A stretch of 64,000 nt of DNA from Pelosinus fermentans JBW45 (GCF_000271665.2 NZ_CP010978.1:2262501-2326500); one strand, 5' to 3'; counted from the stretch's first letter, positions 10,817 through 20,718 are shown. Made by a program: numbers and translations. The notes: a model not told the origin generated them from the letters alone.

Positions 10817-11128
10817 ATCTCATGGTGTTATTTGAGAAATAAAAATGATTGTTGTAAAAATTTGTAGATAGAGGGATTTCTATATCTTTTGGTAGATGTG
10901 CAAAAGACAAAAGTATTATATCATTAACAAGGGTTGATTTTTGATTATGAAGGATTTTCTGTCACTTTATAGAATTATAAGTGTGTTATAATTGTGTAAA
11001 AATTGTTGGAAATAGTATTTTAACAAAGGTATTTGAAGGATTATATAGAATAATAATGCTTAGTTCTACATTTTGTGTAATAAAATGTAATTATGTTACA
11101 TGTAATATAAAATACTGGAGGATTATGT
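10817..11128 (+). promoter_or_regulatory. Leader and promoter region of the fla/che operon
   Basis: No gene is credible in this 312-base stretch. A TGtTATAAT extended -10 lies at 10984-10992 without a good -35. A weak CodY-box match (11 of 15 positions to AATTTTCWGAAAATT) lies at 10953-10967. The hairpin TACATTTT/AAAATGTA (11067-11074 with 11082-11089) and the palindrome TTACATGTAA (11096-11105) sit just before the flgB ribosome site CTGGAGG (11115-11121). Confidence 0.5.
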
Positions 11129-11539
11129 GTGTTAAATTCAATTCTAGCGTCGCCGCGAGTGTCTGTGTTAGAGCAAGCTTTATCAGCATCTTCTTTAAGG
11201 CAAAAGGTAATTAGTAATAATATCTCCAATGTTAACACGCCGGGTTTTAAGAAAAGTGAAGTGGTTTTTGAAGATTTTCTGCAAGATGCCGTAGATAACG
11301 GTAAATTACAGATGACAAAAACAAATAGTCAGCATTTGCCATTGCAAGGAAAAGGGATTCCAACTCCTGCAGTAAAGGTAATTGATAAAACTTCTTTTAG
11401 AACTGATGGCAGTAATGTAGATATTGATATTGAAATGGCGAATCTGTCAAAGAATAATATCTATTATAACGCAGTAGTACAACAATTAAGTGGTTATTTC
11501 ACAGGGATTAAGTCCGCGATAAAAGAAGGGAGAGGATAA
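11129..11539 (+). CDS. flgB: Flagellar proximal rod protein FlgB
   Basis: One of the axial proteins forming the proximal rod above the MS ring. The 136-residue protein has the rod-family N-terminus with NNISNVNTPGFKKSEVVFED and a C-terminal helix. GTG 11129 follows CTGGAGG. It is the first gene of the long fla/che operon, as in Bacillus, and flgC follows after 2 bases. Confidence 0.95.
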   Translation: MLNSILASPRVSVLEQALSASSLRQKVISNNISNVNTPGFKKSEVVFEDFLQDAVDNGKLQMTKTNSQHLPLQGKGIPTPAVKVIDKTSFRTDGSNVDIDIEMANLSKNNIYYNAVVQQLSGYFTGIKSAIKEGRG

Positions 11540-11541
11540 GT

Positions 11542-11982
11542 ATGGGAATGTTTGGTGCTATTGATGCAGCAGCATCAGGTTTAACAGCAGAACGACTTAG
11601 AATGGATGTAATCTCTAATAATATTGCTAATGTTAATACGACTCGTACTAGCCAAGGAGGAGCCTATCGACGTCAAATGGTTGTGTTTTCTCCGCGAGAA
11701 AATCAAGCAACATTTTCCCAGGTTTTATCTGAAAAGTTAGGTAATGATGTTGGAAATGGAGTTAGAGTGGTTGGAATTACTGAAGATACTTCTGCAGCTC
11801 GCTTAATCTATGACCCCGCACATCCAGATGCAAATCAAGATGGATATGTGGAAATGCCGAATGTTAACGTTGTATCTGAAATGGTAGATATGATTACGGC
11901 TACTAGGGCTTATGAAGCAAATGTCACTACGATTAATACAGCGAAAAGTATGGCTCTTAAAGCATTAGAAATTGGAAAATAA
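11542..11982 (+). CDS. flgC: Flagellar proximal rod protein FlgC
   Basis: Proximal rod subunit, 146 residues. The N-terminus FGAIDAAASGLTAERLRMDVISNNIANVNT carries the conserved flagellar basal-body rod signature. The C-terminal MVDMITATRAYEANVT is the matching C-terminal rod motif. AGGGAGAGG lies ahead of the ATG. Confidence 0.96.
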   Translation: MGMFGAIDAAASGLTAERLRMDVISNNIANVNTTRTSQGGAYRRQMVVFSPRENQATFSQVLSEKLGNDVGNGVRVVGITEDTSAARLIYDPAHPDANQDGYVEMPNVNVVSEMVDMITATRAYEANVTTINTAKSMALKALEIGK

Positions 11983-11997
11983 TGGAGGTTGACATTT

Positions 11998-12297
11998 GTG
12001 CGTATAGAGGCACTTAAATTAACGCCAGTCAATTCGAACATGGTTGAAAAAGTTACGCCTCAAATAGAAGAGGGTAAGAAGAACTTTGGAGAATTCTTAA
12101 CAGAGGCGCTTGGTGAAGTGAACAGTTTGCAGCAAGATGCGGCAAAGGCTTCGTTTGATCTAGCAGCAGGGAAATTGCAAGACATCTCTCAAGTGACGAT
12201 AGCGGCAGAAAAAGCAACAATAGCAATGCAGCTAACGATGCAGGTCCGCAATAAAGTGGTTGACGCATATCAAGAAATTATGCGTATGCAGGTATAA
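11998..12297 (+). CDS. fliE: Hook-basal body protein FliE
   Basis: Adapter between the MS ring and rod, the first substrate of the export apparatus. Residues include FGEFLTEALGEVN, and the C-terminal half (TIAAEKATIAMQLTMQVRNKVVDAYQEIMRMQV region) is the conserved FliE helix pair. TGGAGG at 11983-11988 abuts a TTG at 11989, so I choose GTG 11998 with 9-base spacing, giving 99 residues. Confidence 0.93.
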   Translation: MRIEALKLTPVNSNMVEKVTPQIEEGKKNFGEFLTEALGEVNSLQQDAAKASFDLAAGKLQDISQVTIAAEKATIAMQLTMQVRNKVVDAYQEIMRMQV

Positions 12298-12336
12298 TTA
12301 TGACAATATTTTTGTTGATTTGAAAGGGTGGAGACA

Positions 12337-13875
12337 ATGGCAGATTGGAAAGAGCAGTCTCTGCGCTTGTGGCAAAACCTGGGTAAAAAAGAAAGATATA
12401 TGATTCTTGGCTCGGCTATACTTATATTTGCAATTATTTTAGCGTGGAGTTTTTGGTGGGGTGGTCGCCCGGATCTTGTACCTTTATTTACTGAGATGGA
12501 AGCTAAAGATGCTGGTGAGGTAAGCGCAAAATTAAAGGAAATGAAAGTTACCCATGAAATTGGTGGTAATGGAAATGCAATTATGGTTCCTGCAAAAGAT
12601 GTTTACCGCATCCGGTTGGATTTGGCCAGCCAAGGTTTGCCACGAGGCAATAAGGGCTTTGAAATATTTGAACAAAGTAAGTTTGGTGCTACTGAATTTC
12701 AAAATAAAGTGAATTTGGTGCAAGCATTACAAGGTGAATTAGCTCGTACAATTGAACAATTATCAGAAGTGGAAAAAGCTAGGGTACATATAGTTCTTTC
12801 GGAAGATAGTTTGTATAAGAAGAATGAAAAACCTGCAACAGCTTCTATTATGATTAAACTACGTACGGGGGCTCAACTATCAAAGGATCAAATAAAAGGT
12901 ATTGTTAATTTAGTAGCTCATAGTATACAAGGGTTAAAACCTGAGAATATAACTGTGGTGGATCAGTTGGCTCGTGTACTTAATGAAGAGAATGACTCTA
13001 ATGGAGTCTCTGGAGCAAATGTGACATTAACGCAAATTGAAATGACTAAAAAAGTACAAGATAGTTTGCAAAAAGATGTGCAGTCTCTATTAGAGCAAGT
13101 TTTAGGAGCCAATAAAGCTGCGGCAAGGGTAAATGTTGAGTTAAGTTTCGATCAACGTGTTGTAGATCGACAAACCTTTGAACCAGTAGTAGATGACAAA
13201 GGAATTATACGCAGTTCTCAAGAAATGAATGAAAATTTTACAGGCAGTGCACCCAATACTCCAGGTGGAGTGCCGGGAACGACTACAAATGTACCTGGTT
13301 ATGTGACAGCCAATACAAATCAGTCCAATTATGAGAAAAAAGAAGTAATCCGCAATTATGAAATTAATGAAACAAAAGAAAAAGTTGTAGCAACGCCAGG
13401 ATCTATTAAGCGGCTCACTGTGGCAGTCTTGGTTGATGCTAGTGTGAATCGGGCACAGCAAGATAGCATTCTAAGGACTGTGAGTTCTGCAATTGGCATT
13501 AATAATGCAAGAGGCGATACTGTTTCCGTTGAGAGCATAACCTTTAATACAGAGGCGGCAGATAAACAGCGTAGAGAAGAAATGGAAGCTGAAAGTCAAC
13601 AACGGCAAGCTTTATGGTTGAAGATAGCATTAGCCGTAGCGACGGTTCTAGGAATTCTATACATTCTTCGTATGCGTGCTCTTCGCAAAAGGCAAGAAGA
13701 AGAAAAAATGGAAGAAGAAATTGCTGCTGCAACTGAATCAATGTCAATAGAAACGCCTGAAATGACAGCTCAGGAAATACAATTATCTGAACAGCGTAAA
13801 GAACTTGAAAGGCTGGCCAAAGCTAAACCTGAAGAGGTAGCGCAGTTAATTAGAGTTTGGTTGTCCGAAGAGTAG
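12337..13875 (+). CDS. fliF: Flagellar MS-ring protein FliF
   Basis: Forms the membrane ring on which the switch and rod assemble. A first membrane helix lies near residues 24-44, followed by secretin-like ring-building motifs including LPRGNKGFEIFE and KARVHIV. A second helix lies near 427-446 (WLKIALAVATVLGILYIL). An acidic C-terminal cytoplasmic tail binds FliG. AAAGGGTGGAG precedes ATG 12337; an upstream GTG at 12328 falls inside that site. 512 residues is a typical length. Confidence 0.95.
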   Translation: MADWKEQSLRLWQNLGKKERYMILGSAILIFAIILAWSFWWGGRPDLVPLFTEMEAKDAGEVSAKLKEMKVTHEIGGNGNAIMVPAKDVYRIRLDLASQGLPRGNKGFEIFEQSKFGATEFQNKVNLVQALQGELARTIEQLSEVEKARVHIVLSEDSLYKKNEKPATASIMIKLRTGAQLSKDQIKGIVNLVAHSIQGLKPENITVVDQLARVLNEENDSNGVSGANVTLTQIEMTKKVQDSLQKDVQSLLEQVLGANKAAARVNVELSFDQRVVDRQTFEPVVDDKGIIRSSQEMNENFTGSAPNTPGGVPGTTTNVPGYVTANTNQSNYEKKEVIRNYEINETKEKVVATPGSIKRLTVAVLVDASVNRAQQDSILRTVSSAIGINNARGDTVSVESITFNTEAADKQRREEMEAESQQRQALWLKIALAVATVLGILYILRMRALRKRQEEEKMEEEIAAATESMSIETPEMTAQEIQLSEQRKELERLAKAKPEEVAQLIRVWLSEE

Positions 13876-13888
13876 AGCGGGGGTAAGT

Positions 13889-14899
13889 ATGTACCAATCA
13901 AATGAATTAAGTAATAAGCAAAAAGCGGCTATCTTATTGATAGCCCTTGGTCCCGAGGTTTCTTCTCAGGTTTTTAAGCATCTTAAAGAGGATGAAATGG
14001 AGAAGCTTACTCTAGAAATTGCTAATCAACGAAAAGTAACGCAAGAACAAAAAGAAAAAGTGTTAGCTGAATTTCATCAAATGTTAGTGGCAAATAATTA
14101 TATTTCTTCTGGTGGCTTGGATTATGCTCGTGAAATCTTGGAAAAGGCGCTTGGTGCTGAAAAAGCAGTCTCTATTATTAATAGATTAACTTCAAGTTTG
14201 CAAATTAGACCTTTTGATTTCGCACGTAAAACAGATCCGGGACAATTGCTGAATTTTATTCAAAATGAGCATCCACAAACGATTGCTTTAATTATGTCAT
14301 ACTTACAAGCAGAACAATCAGGAACGATTTTATCATCTTTACCGCCGGATCGGCAGGTTGATGTGGCGAAACGGATCGCAACGATGGATCGTACGTCTCC
14401 TGATGTATTGAAAGATGTTGAACGCATTTTGGAACGTAAATTATCAGCTATGGTTACTCAAGATTTTACATCTGCTGGTGGTGTTGACTCCATTGTAGAA
14501 ATACTTAATCGAGTTGACCGATCAACAGAAAGAACGATTATGGAAAACCTAGAGGTACAAAATCCTGAGCTTGCTGAAGAAATCAAACGCCGCATGTTTG
14601 TCTTTGAAGATATTGTATTGCTGGATGACAGATCCTTGCAATTGGTGTTGCGTGAGATTGAAAGTAAAGACTTGGCATTAGCTCTGAAAGCATCTTCAAA
14701 TGAAGTTGCAGGTAAAATCTACAAAAACATGTCAAAACGTGCTGCTGACATGTTGCGTGAAGAAATCGAATATATGGGGCCAGTAAGAATTAGAGACGTT
14801 GAAGAAGCCCAACAAAAAATTGTTAATGTTATCCGTCGTCTGGAAGAGTCTGGAGAAATCGTTGTGGCACGTGGCAAAGGGGACGAGATCATTGGCTAA
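13889..14899 (+). CDS. fliG: Flagellar motor switch protein FliG
   Basis: Rotor protein that contacts stators and sets rotation direction. The N-terminal FliF-binding domain starts with KQKAAILLIALG; the middle domain has EHPQTIALIMSYL (EHPQ motif). The C-terminal torque helix includes RxxxREIESKDLALALK with its charged residues, ending with GPVRIRDVEEAQQ. The 336-residue length is standard. Its last codons overlap the fliH start. Confidence 0.97.
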   Translation: MYQSNELSNKQKAAILLIALGPEVSSQVFKHLKEDEMEKLTLEIANQRKVTQEQKEKVLAEFHQMLVANNYISSGGLDYAREILEKALGAEKAVSIINRLTSSLQIRPFDFARKTDPGQLLNFIQNEHPQTIALIMSYLQAEQSGTILSSLPPDRQVDVAKRIATMDRTSPDVLKDVERILERKLSAMVTQDFTSAGGVDSIVEILNRVDRSTERTIMENLEVQNPELAEEIKRRMFVFEDIVLLDDRSLQLVLREIESKDLALALKASSNEVAGKIYKNMSKRAADMLREEIEYMGPVRIRDVEEAQQKIVNVIRRLEESGEIVVARGKGDEIIG

Positions 14900-15647
14900 T
14901 ATTATACGATTTGCTTGTATGCAAGTGGAACCTTTGATAATAAATAATAATATGGTTATAGATGATAATGTTGAAGTAACTAAAGAATTAATTGAGGTTT
15001 CAGTGGATACTTCAGTGGCAGATGAAATAATAGCTTCGGCGAAAGAAGACGCAGCTGTTATTATTGATGAAGCTAAGAAGGATGCAAATCAATGCATTCA
15101 TGAGGCAAACCAGCAAGTAGAGCAATTAAAACAACAAGCCCATGATGATGGATATCAAAAAGGATATCAGCAAGGGATCGAGCAGGGAAAACAATCAGGA
15201 TTAGAGGAAATGCAGTCTCTGATTGATAATGCTGTTGAAAAAACGCAGCAAATGTTAACTCTTGGGGAAAAAGAAGCTAAAGAAATGATTTTAGCTGCAG
15301 AAAGGCAAATAATCGAAATTGCACTGGCTGTTGCCGGTAAAGTGCTGGCTTGCCAGATTGAAGAGAATCCTCTGATTGTACTGCCAATTGTCAAAAATGC
15401 GTTGGAAAAAGTCAAGGATCAGGAGCAAATTGTTCTTAGAGTGAGTAATAATGATTTTGATATCGTATTGCAAGCGAAACAGGAATTCCAAAATATGGTG
15501 GGATGTGAGCAGGCGTTAACAATTGTAGCCGATCGTACGATTACAGCAGGCAGTTGTGTGATTGATACATCCTATGGTGTGGTTGATGCTAAAATTGATA
15601 CCCAGTTTGATGCACTTCGCAAAGCATTGCAAGGAGTGTTGCCATGA
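14892..15647 (+). CDS. fliH: Flagellar assembly protein FliH
   Basis: Peripheral stalk and negative regulator of the export ATPase FliI. A long coiled coil with DGYQKGYQQGIEQGKQSG carries the Gly-xxx-Gly pattern typical of FliH/YscL; the C-terminal domain resembles V-ATPase subunit E. The open frame extends back to 14799 inside fliG, but TTG 14892 has AAAGGGG (14877-14884) at proper spacing and overlaps the fliG stop by 8 bases, so I start there (251 residues). Confidence 0.88.
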   Translation: MANIIRFACMQVEPLIINNNMVIDDNVEVTKELIEVSVDTSVADEIIASAKEDAAVIIDEAKKDANQCIHEANQQVEQLKQQAHDDGYQKGYQQGIEQGKQSGLEEMQSLIDNAVEKTQQMLTLGEKEAKEMILAAERQIIEIALAVAGKVLACQIEENPLIVLPIVKNALEKVKDQEQIVLRVSNNDFDIVLQAKQEFQNMVGCEQALTIVADRTITAGSCVIDTSYGVVDAKIDTQFDALRKALQGVLP

Positions 15648-16957
15648 AGTCCTTTGATAATGAGAAATATCTAAATGTAATACAAAGCGCTGAGACAATG
15701 AAAATAGCTGGTAAAATAACACAAATCGTCGGTTTAGTGATTGAATCCCAAGGTCCTAGTGTTAACTTGGGGGATTTATGTTATATATCTCCGCGGAATG
15801 CAGGAGACGCAATTCCTGCTGAAGTCGTTGGATTTCGTCATAATAGGGTTTTATTGATGCCGATTGGTGAAATGCAAGGAATAGGACCGGGATGTGAGGT
15901 TTTTTCAGCTCATCAATCCTTAAAAGTTAATGTAGGACATCATTTACTAGGTCGCATCCTGGATGGTTTAGGCAATCCTATGGATGATAAAGGACCTTTA
16001 GCGATAAAAGAAGAGTATCCATTGCATAGTGCTCCGCCTCATCCTTTATCTCGCAGGCGCATTGAAAAAAAGTTATCAGTAGGTGTGCGAGCGATTGATG
16101 GTTTAATAACCTTAGGAAGAGGGCAGCGAATCGGTATTATGGCAGGCAGTGGTGTTGGGAAGAGTACATTGTTAGGCATGATCGCTCGTAATACGGAAGC
16201 GGATATTAATGTTATTGCTTTAGTTGGTGAGCGGGGAAGAGAAGTTAGAGAATTCATTGAACGAGATTTAGGAGAAGAAGGACTAAAACGCTCAGTGGTG
16301 GTTGTCGCTACATCTGATCAACCTGCTTTGGTGCGTATCAAAGGGGCAATGACTGCTACAGCTATTGCAGAGTATTTTCGTGATCAAGGCTTAGATGTTG
16401 TATTAATGATGGATTCGGTTACCCGTTTTGCCATGGCACAACGAGAAGTTGGATTAACTGTTGGTGAACCTCCTGCTACTCGTGGTTACACTCCATCTGT
16501 TTTTGCGATGCTGCCCAAACTGCTAGAGCGTTCTGGGACGGGTGAGAACGGTTCAATTACCGGTATTTACACGGTTCTGGTAGACGGTGATGATATGAAT
16601 GAACCCATAGCGGATGCTGTACGCAGTATTTTAGATGGACATATTGTATTAGACCGTGGTATAGCTGCACAAAATCATTATCCAGCCATTGATGTTCTGG
16701 GAAGTGTAAGTCGGGTAATGTTAGACATTGTAGAAAATGAACACTATAAGGCAGCACAAAAAATGCGTTCAATTATGGCCACCTATCGTGAAGCTGAAGA
16801 TTTAATTAATATTGGTGCATACGCAACAGGCAGTAATGTTAATATTGACAATGCGATTGCTGCGATTGATTCTGTTAAAGCTTTTTTGCAACAGGATGTT
16901 TACGAAAAAATGTCTGCAGATGAAACAATTGAAAAATTGCTATCGTTAACATCTTAA
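15644..16957 (+). CDS. fliI: Flagellum-specific ATPase FliI
   Basis: Hexameric ATPase of the flagellar type III export system, related to F1 beta. Walker A GSGVGKST is near 168-175, and ALVGERGREVREF and VLMMDSVTRFAMAQREVGL are the T3SS ATPase signatures. A C-terminal helical domain follows. The start codon overlaps the fliH stop by four bases with AAGGAG upstream, so translation is coupled. Confidence 0.97.
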   Translation: MKSFDNEKYLNVIQSAETMKIAGKITQIVGLVIESQGPSVNLGDLCYISPRNAGDAIPAEVVGFRHNRVLLMPIGEMQGIGPGCEVFSAHQSLKVNVGHHLLGRILDGLGNPMDDKGPLAIKEEYPLHSAPPHPLSRRRIEKKLSVGVRAIDGLITLGRGQRIGIMAGSGVGKSTLLGMIARNTEADINVIALVGERGREVREFIERDLGEEGLKRSVVVVATSDQPALVRIKGAMTATAIAEYFRDQGLDVVLMMDSVTRFAMAQREVGLTVGEPPATRGYTPSVFAMLPKLLERSGTGENGSITGIYTVLVDGDDMNEPIADAVRSILDGHIVLDRGIAAQNHYPAIDVLGSVSRVMLDIVENEHYKAAQKMRSIMATYREAEDLINIGAYATGSNVNIDNAIAAIDSVKAFLQQDVYEKMSADETIEKLLSLTS

Positions 16958-16982
16958 GTAAGGTTTTGAGGTGTGAAATAGG

Positions 16983-17426
16983 ATGAAATCATTTAAATTT
17001 CGATTAGAAGCCTTACTCAAATTTCGCAAAATGCAAGAAGAACAGGCACAAATTTCATTTTGGCAAGCGACAAATCAATTTCGAATCGAAAAAGAAGAAC
17101 TGGCAAAATTAGAAGAAAATGTACTGCAAAATATGAATTTATTGCGCAATTTTCAGCAGAATTTATTATCGATTGAAACTTTTAAGTCATTTCATCATTA
17201 TTTTGATAAAATGAAAAAAGAAATTCAACAGCAAAATGAGTCTGTTAAACGTGCTGATGAATATAGACAAGAATGTTTAAAGAACCTTGAAGAAGCCGTA
17301 AAAGGTCATAAAGTTGTAGAAAAATTTCGCGAGAAAAAAATACAAGATTATCAAGCAGAATTACTAAAAGAAGAGCAAAAAATATTAGATGAAATAGGAT
17401 TACAACTTTATGTAAGAGAAAAGTAG
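16983..17426 (+). CDS. fliJ: Flagellar export chaperone FliJ
   Basis: A 147-residue antiparallel coiled-coil protein, rich in Lys, Glu and Gln, beginning KSFKFRLEALLKFRKMQEEQAQ, the usual FliJ N-terminus. By family it is the central stalk of the FliI ring and links it to FlhA. It lies directly after fliI as in most flagellar operons. Confidence 0.9.
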   Translation: MKSFKFRLEALLKFRKMQEEQAQISFWQATNQFRIEKEELAKLEENVLQNMNLLRNFQQNLLSIETFKSFHHYFDKMKKEIQQQNESVKRADEYRQECLKNLEEAVKGHKVVEKFREKKIQDYQAELLKEEQKILDEIGLQLYVREK

Positions 17427-17435
17427 GGTGATCAA

Positions 17436-17951
17436 ATGGAGAGTATAAGCAGAGTTTTACAACGGATCAATACCATTGAACAACGATTTAATCATTCTTC
17501 TGCGAATGGGCATGATTTTTCTGCGGTATTGGCAGGAGTTCAAGCAAAGGACTCTATAAATGAAAAGAACTTTGCTTCAGATGATATTAGTAAAATCATT
17601 GATTATACAGCTAAAAAATATGGAGTCGATTCTAAGCTGGTTATGGCTGTTGCAAAAGTAGAGTCTAATTTATCGCCGGATGTTGTTTCGTCGGCTGGTG
17701 CGGTAGGTGTAATGCAATTAATGCCTGAAACTGCGCAAGGATTGGGTGTTCGTAATAGTAAAGATCCACGTGACAATATTGACGGTGGCGTTCGTTATCT
17801 GAAGCAATTAATTACCTCTTTTGATGGTGATATAACGAAGGCAGTAGCTGCTTATAATGCAGGACCCCAGGCCGTAACAAAATATAATGGTATTCCTCCT
17901 TATACAGAAACAAAAGAATATGTAGCTAAAGTAATGTCATTAGTGAAATAG
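17436..17951 (+). CDS. Lytic transglycosylase of the flagellar operon
   Basis: A 171-residue goose-lysozyme/Slt-like enzyme that cleaves peptidoglycan glycan chains. The SLT motifs are KYGVDSKLVMAVAKVESN with catalytic Glu near 76, SSAGAVGVMQLMP, DNIDGGVRYLKQLI and AVAAYNAGP. The first ~60 residues are polar with heptad-like SRVLQRINTIEQRF and show no signal peptide or membrane helix. Its place between fliJ and motE suggests it opens the wall for rod or hook growth, the role FlgJ or SltF plays elsewhere. Export through the flagellar apparatus is inference. Confidence 0.87.
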   Translation: MESISRVLQRINTIEQRFNHSSANGHDFSAVLAGVQAKDSINEKNFASDDISKIIDYTAKKYGVDSKLVMAVAKVESNLSPDVVSSAGAVGVMQLMPETAQGLGVRNSKDPRDNIDGGVRYLKQLITSFDGDITKAVAAYNAGPQAVTKYNGIPPYTETKEYVAKVMSLVK

Positions 17952-17995
17952 TATGAATCACATGGGTGAAACAGTCTTCAAAGGTAGGTAACAAT

Positions 17996-18610
17996 ATGGC
18001 AAAAAAAGTGACGCCTGATTCTCAAATAAAAATAAATATGAGCACGCCTGATAAACCTAAAAAAAAGCTAGGAACAATAGTTAAAGTACTAATAGCGATC
18101 ATAATACTGTTACTCATAGCTGCTGTTGGTTTTGCCCTGGGAGTTTATTTGAATGTAATTGATATGAAAGGCATAACTGAAAAATGGAAATTAAATGAAT
18201 ATCCGGTGGTTGGACAGTACTTTCCTCAGCCTAAAACTAATTTTGAGACTGTTGAGTTAGATGAACAAAACCAAGAGGAAACTCCTCTTGAGGCAAAAGT
18301 AGTACCGCCAGCAGTAGTCCCCAACATCTCTCCTGCCTTGCCAGCAATTGTGGATGACTCTGAACTGCAAAAGCAAGCTAAGCTAAAACAGCAAGAAGAG
18401 GCAAAACGCATTTCTAAATTGGCAAGATTATATGGTGGGATGAAGCCTGACGAGGCCGTTGTTATTTTGAATCAGTTAGATGATCGTTCAGTACTGGCGA
18501 TTTTAAATAAAATGGAAGATGAACAAGTTTCAAAAATTTTACCTTTATTTAGTCCGGAACGTGCTGCTGTTCTTACCCAAACCATGCTCAGAGGTGGGAA
18601 CTTGAATTAA
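17996..18610 (+). CDS. MotE-like flagellar stator chaperone
   Basis: A 204-residue protein with a cytosolic start, one membrane helix near residues 25-50 (VLIAIIILLLIAAVGFALGVYL), a Pro/Gln-rich linker, a short coiled coil and a C-terminal MgtE-N-like domain (YGGMKPDEAVVILNQLDDRSVLAILNKM). This architecture matches MotE (YlxF in Bacillus), a chaperone for motor proteins. ATG 17996 follows AAGGTAGGT; an earlier in-frame GTG at 17966 lacks a site. Confidence 0.8.
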   Translation: MAKKVTPDSQIKINMSTPDKPKKKLGTIVKVLIAIIILLLIAAVGFALGVYLNVIDMKGITEKWKLNEYPVVGQYFPQPKTNFETVELDEQNQEETPLEAKVVPPAVVPNISPALPAIVDDSELQKQAKLKQQEEAKRISKLARLYGGMKPDEAVVILNQLDDRSVLAILNKMEDEQVSKILPLFSPERAAVLTQTMLRGGNLN

Positions 18611-18647
18611 TTTTTAACATATATAGTAATGAAAGGAGGTGAAAAAA

Positions 18648-20027
18648 ATGGCTATAATGGCAAATGTAACTCCCATAGAGGTTAAACCAAACACGTCCTC
18701 ACAAGCATCTACGAGCAAAAAAAATAATTCTTCCAGCAATAAGTCTGGAGTGGATTTTGGTAAGGTATTAAACAACCAATCAGATAAAAGCGAAAAAGAA
18801 GACGCAAGTACTAAGACTGATTCTGCTGCAGCTCAATTAATTTCAGGAATGATGGGGCTGAATGCACAGGTTAATGCAGCGCCAATTCAAAGTAATGAGA
18901 ACCTTATCGCAGAGCTGCCCACAGATGATGCTGAAGGGCAATTGGTTACTACCACCAATACTAATCAACTAACTGAATCAGTAGGGAAGACTAATGTTCG
19001 ATTGGATGTAGCTACTGGTATGAATACTTCTCAAAAACAATTGGCAGCCTTATTGACAAAAGGGACAGATGTAAATGTGGCAGCGGGCAATACTAATGCT
19101 AATCAATTTACAATGCAGTTACAAGAATTATTGCAAAATAAGCAGTTGACAGAACAAGCACAAGTTAGTGATCCTTCTTTAAGCAAAGCAAGTGTGACAA
19201 CTAATAATGCTTTATTAGAAACAGTACCTTCCTTTGCCCTTGTTAACAGTAACGGAGTAGGAAAAACTAATAATATGCCACAAGCTGATAATAAAAAGAC
19301 AACACAAACTCAGGCAGGAGTAGCGACGCTAGATATTACTCAGTTGATTGATTCGGTTGATGCAAAACCGGTCGCAACATCTCCCTTATTAACCAATGTT
19401 GTTAGTGCGGTGGAGAATGTGAGTGAGAGTGGTACCATGTTATTAGGTGCTAAAGAACAATTAAGTGTAGAGAGTCTACTTCCCAATCAAACCACGAATA
19501 CCTCAGATACTTTTGCGGGTGCCTTAAATCAGCAGGTAATGAAAAATGAAAATCAAGTTGTTGTTTCCGTCGGAAAACAAGTAACGCAGCAACCAGTAAA
19601 AGATTCATACCATGTTGCCTCGCAGATTGTTGATCAGGCTCGCTTAATTTCTGGACAAAAGAATACAGAAATGATTATTCAGCTAAAACCAGAACATTTG
19701 GGAGAACTGACTCTTAAAGTAACCGTGGAAAGTGGTGTGGTTAGTGCGAGCTTCCATTCGAATAATAGTGAAGTACGTAATATTATTGAAGCATCCCTTC
19801 CGCAACTAAAACAAGAGTTATCGAATCAAGGTTTAAAAATTGAAAATGTGGATGTATATGCGGGTTTAGGAGACTTCTTTTCTAATGGACAGCATGAAAG
19901 CCGACAAAAACCGGAAGTAAAAGTGCAAAATAAAAAGATTGAAGAAGATTTTCTTGATGCCTTAGATGATTCTACTAGTGTAGTGGAATCTAGCTCAGAA
20001 GGATCTGGTGTAGATTACCGGATATAA
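18648..20027 (+). CDS. fliK: Flagellar hook-length control protein FliK
   Basis: Secreted ruler that measures the hook and switches export specificity via FlhB. The first ~320 residues are low-complexity and rich in Thr, Asn, Gln and Ser. The conserved C-terminal Flg_hook domain, about 325-415, contains [17 protein letters not shown] and [27 protein letters not shown] precedes ATG 18648. It lies just ahead of flgD and flgE, its functional partners. Confidence 0.92.
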   Translation: MAIMANVTPIEVKPNTSSQASTSKKNNSSSNKSGVDFGKVLNNQSDKSEKEDASTKTDSAAAQLISGMMGLNAQVNAAPIQSNENLIAELPTDDAEGQLVTTTNTNQLTESVGKTNVRLDVATGMNTSQKQLAALLTKGTDVNVAAGNTNANQFTMQLQELLQNKQLTEQAQVSDPSLSKASVTTNNALLETVPSFALVNSNGVGKTNNMPQADNKKTTQTQAGVATLDITQLIDSVDAKPVATSPLLTNVVSAVENVSESGTMLLGAKEQLSVESLLPNQTTNTSDTFAGALNQQVMKNENQVVVSVGKQVTQQPVKDSYHVASQIVDQARLISGQKNTEMIIQLKPEHLGELTLKVTVESGVVSASFHSNNSEVRNIIEASLPQLKQELSNQGLKIENVDVYAGLGDFFSNGQHESRQKPEVKVQNKKIEEDFLDALDDSTSVVESSSEGSGVDYRI

Positions 20028-20043
20028 AAAAGGAGATGATATT

Positions 20044-20694
20044 ATGTCCAATGTAGTTAATAATACAACCAATACAAGTACATCTACTAATACATCTACC
20101 AGTGCAACAGCGAAGACTTCAAATAGTTCTTTAGGAAAAGATGATTTTTTGAAATTACTTATTACGCAACTTCAGTATCAAAACCCACTGGATCCTATGG
20201 ATAATACAGCATTTGTTGCCCAAATGGCACAATTCTCCAGCTTAGAGCAAATGCAAAATTTAAATGCTACAATGGCTAAGATGCAAGCCAGCAATCTGAT
20301 CGGCAGTACAATCAATTTTTCAAATGACAGCGGCAATTCGATTACAGGGGTAGTGGGAGGAACAAGCACCGCTTCTGGAGTGACTAGTTTGGTTGTTGGA
20401 GTAGATGCTGTACAATATCCAGCCTATCTTCCTGCCACAACAGGCGAATTAGTTAATTGCGCAGTTAGTTGGACTGATAGCAGCAAGGTTTCACATTCAG
20501 GAGTAATTCAGAGCGCAACGGTTGATAGTAATGGAACCGTGCAGGTTACAGCAGTAGAAACGGATTCAAGTGGAGCAGTGCTAAAGGATTCAAATGGAAA
20601 AATAGTAACAAGTACCTTTGCATCAAAGCAAATTACTAGGCTGATTGTTCCAACAACAGTTGATTTGAGTAAAGTAACTGAGACTACAAAATAG
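20044..20694 (+). CDS. flgD: Flagellar hook assembly scaffold FlgD
   Basis: Temporary cap that drives hook polymerisation. After a Thr/Ser/Asn-rich start, the conserved motif [25 protein letters not shown] (given here only as landmark [14 protein letters not shown]) and [14 protein letters not shown] identify FlgD. The C-terminal part is beta-rich and follows the Ig/tudor-like domain seen in FlgD. 216 residues. Confidence 0.95.
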   Translation: MSNVVNNTTNTSTSTNTSTSATAKTSNSSLGKDDFLKLLITQLQYQNPLDPMDNTAFVAQMAQFSSLEQMQNLNATMAKMQASNLIGSTINFSNDSGNSITGVVGGTSTASGVTSLVVGVDAVQYPAYLPATTGELVNCAVSWTDSSKVSHSGVIQSATVDSNGTVQVTAVETDSSGAVLKDSNGKIVTSTFASKQITRLIVPTTVDLSKVTETTK

Positions 20695-20718
20695 TTAAGT
20701 CAACAGGAGGTTAGAGAT

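Noticed and set aside
10981..11214. 77-residue frame upstream of and overlapping flgB
   Set aside because: Cys-rich in an AT-rich leader with no ribosome site; it covers the promoter and RNA hairpins and runs into flgB.
14799..14891. FliH starting at ATG 14799
   Set aside because: Would overlap fliG by 100 bases without a ribosome site; TTG 14892 has a good site and the normal FliH length.
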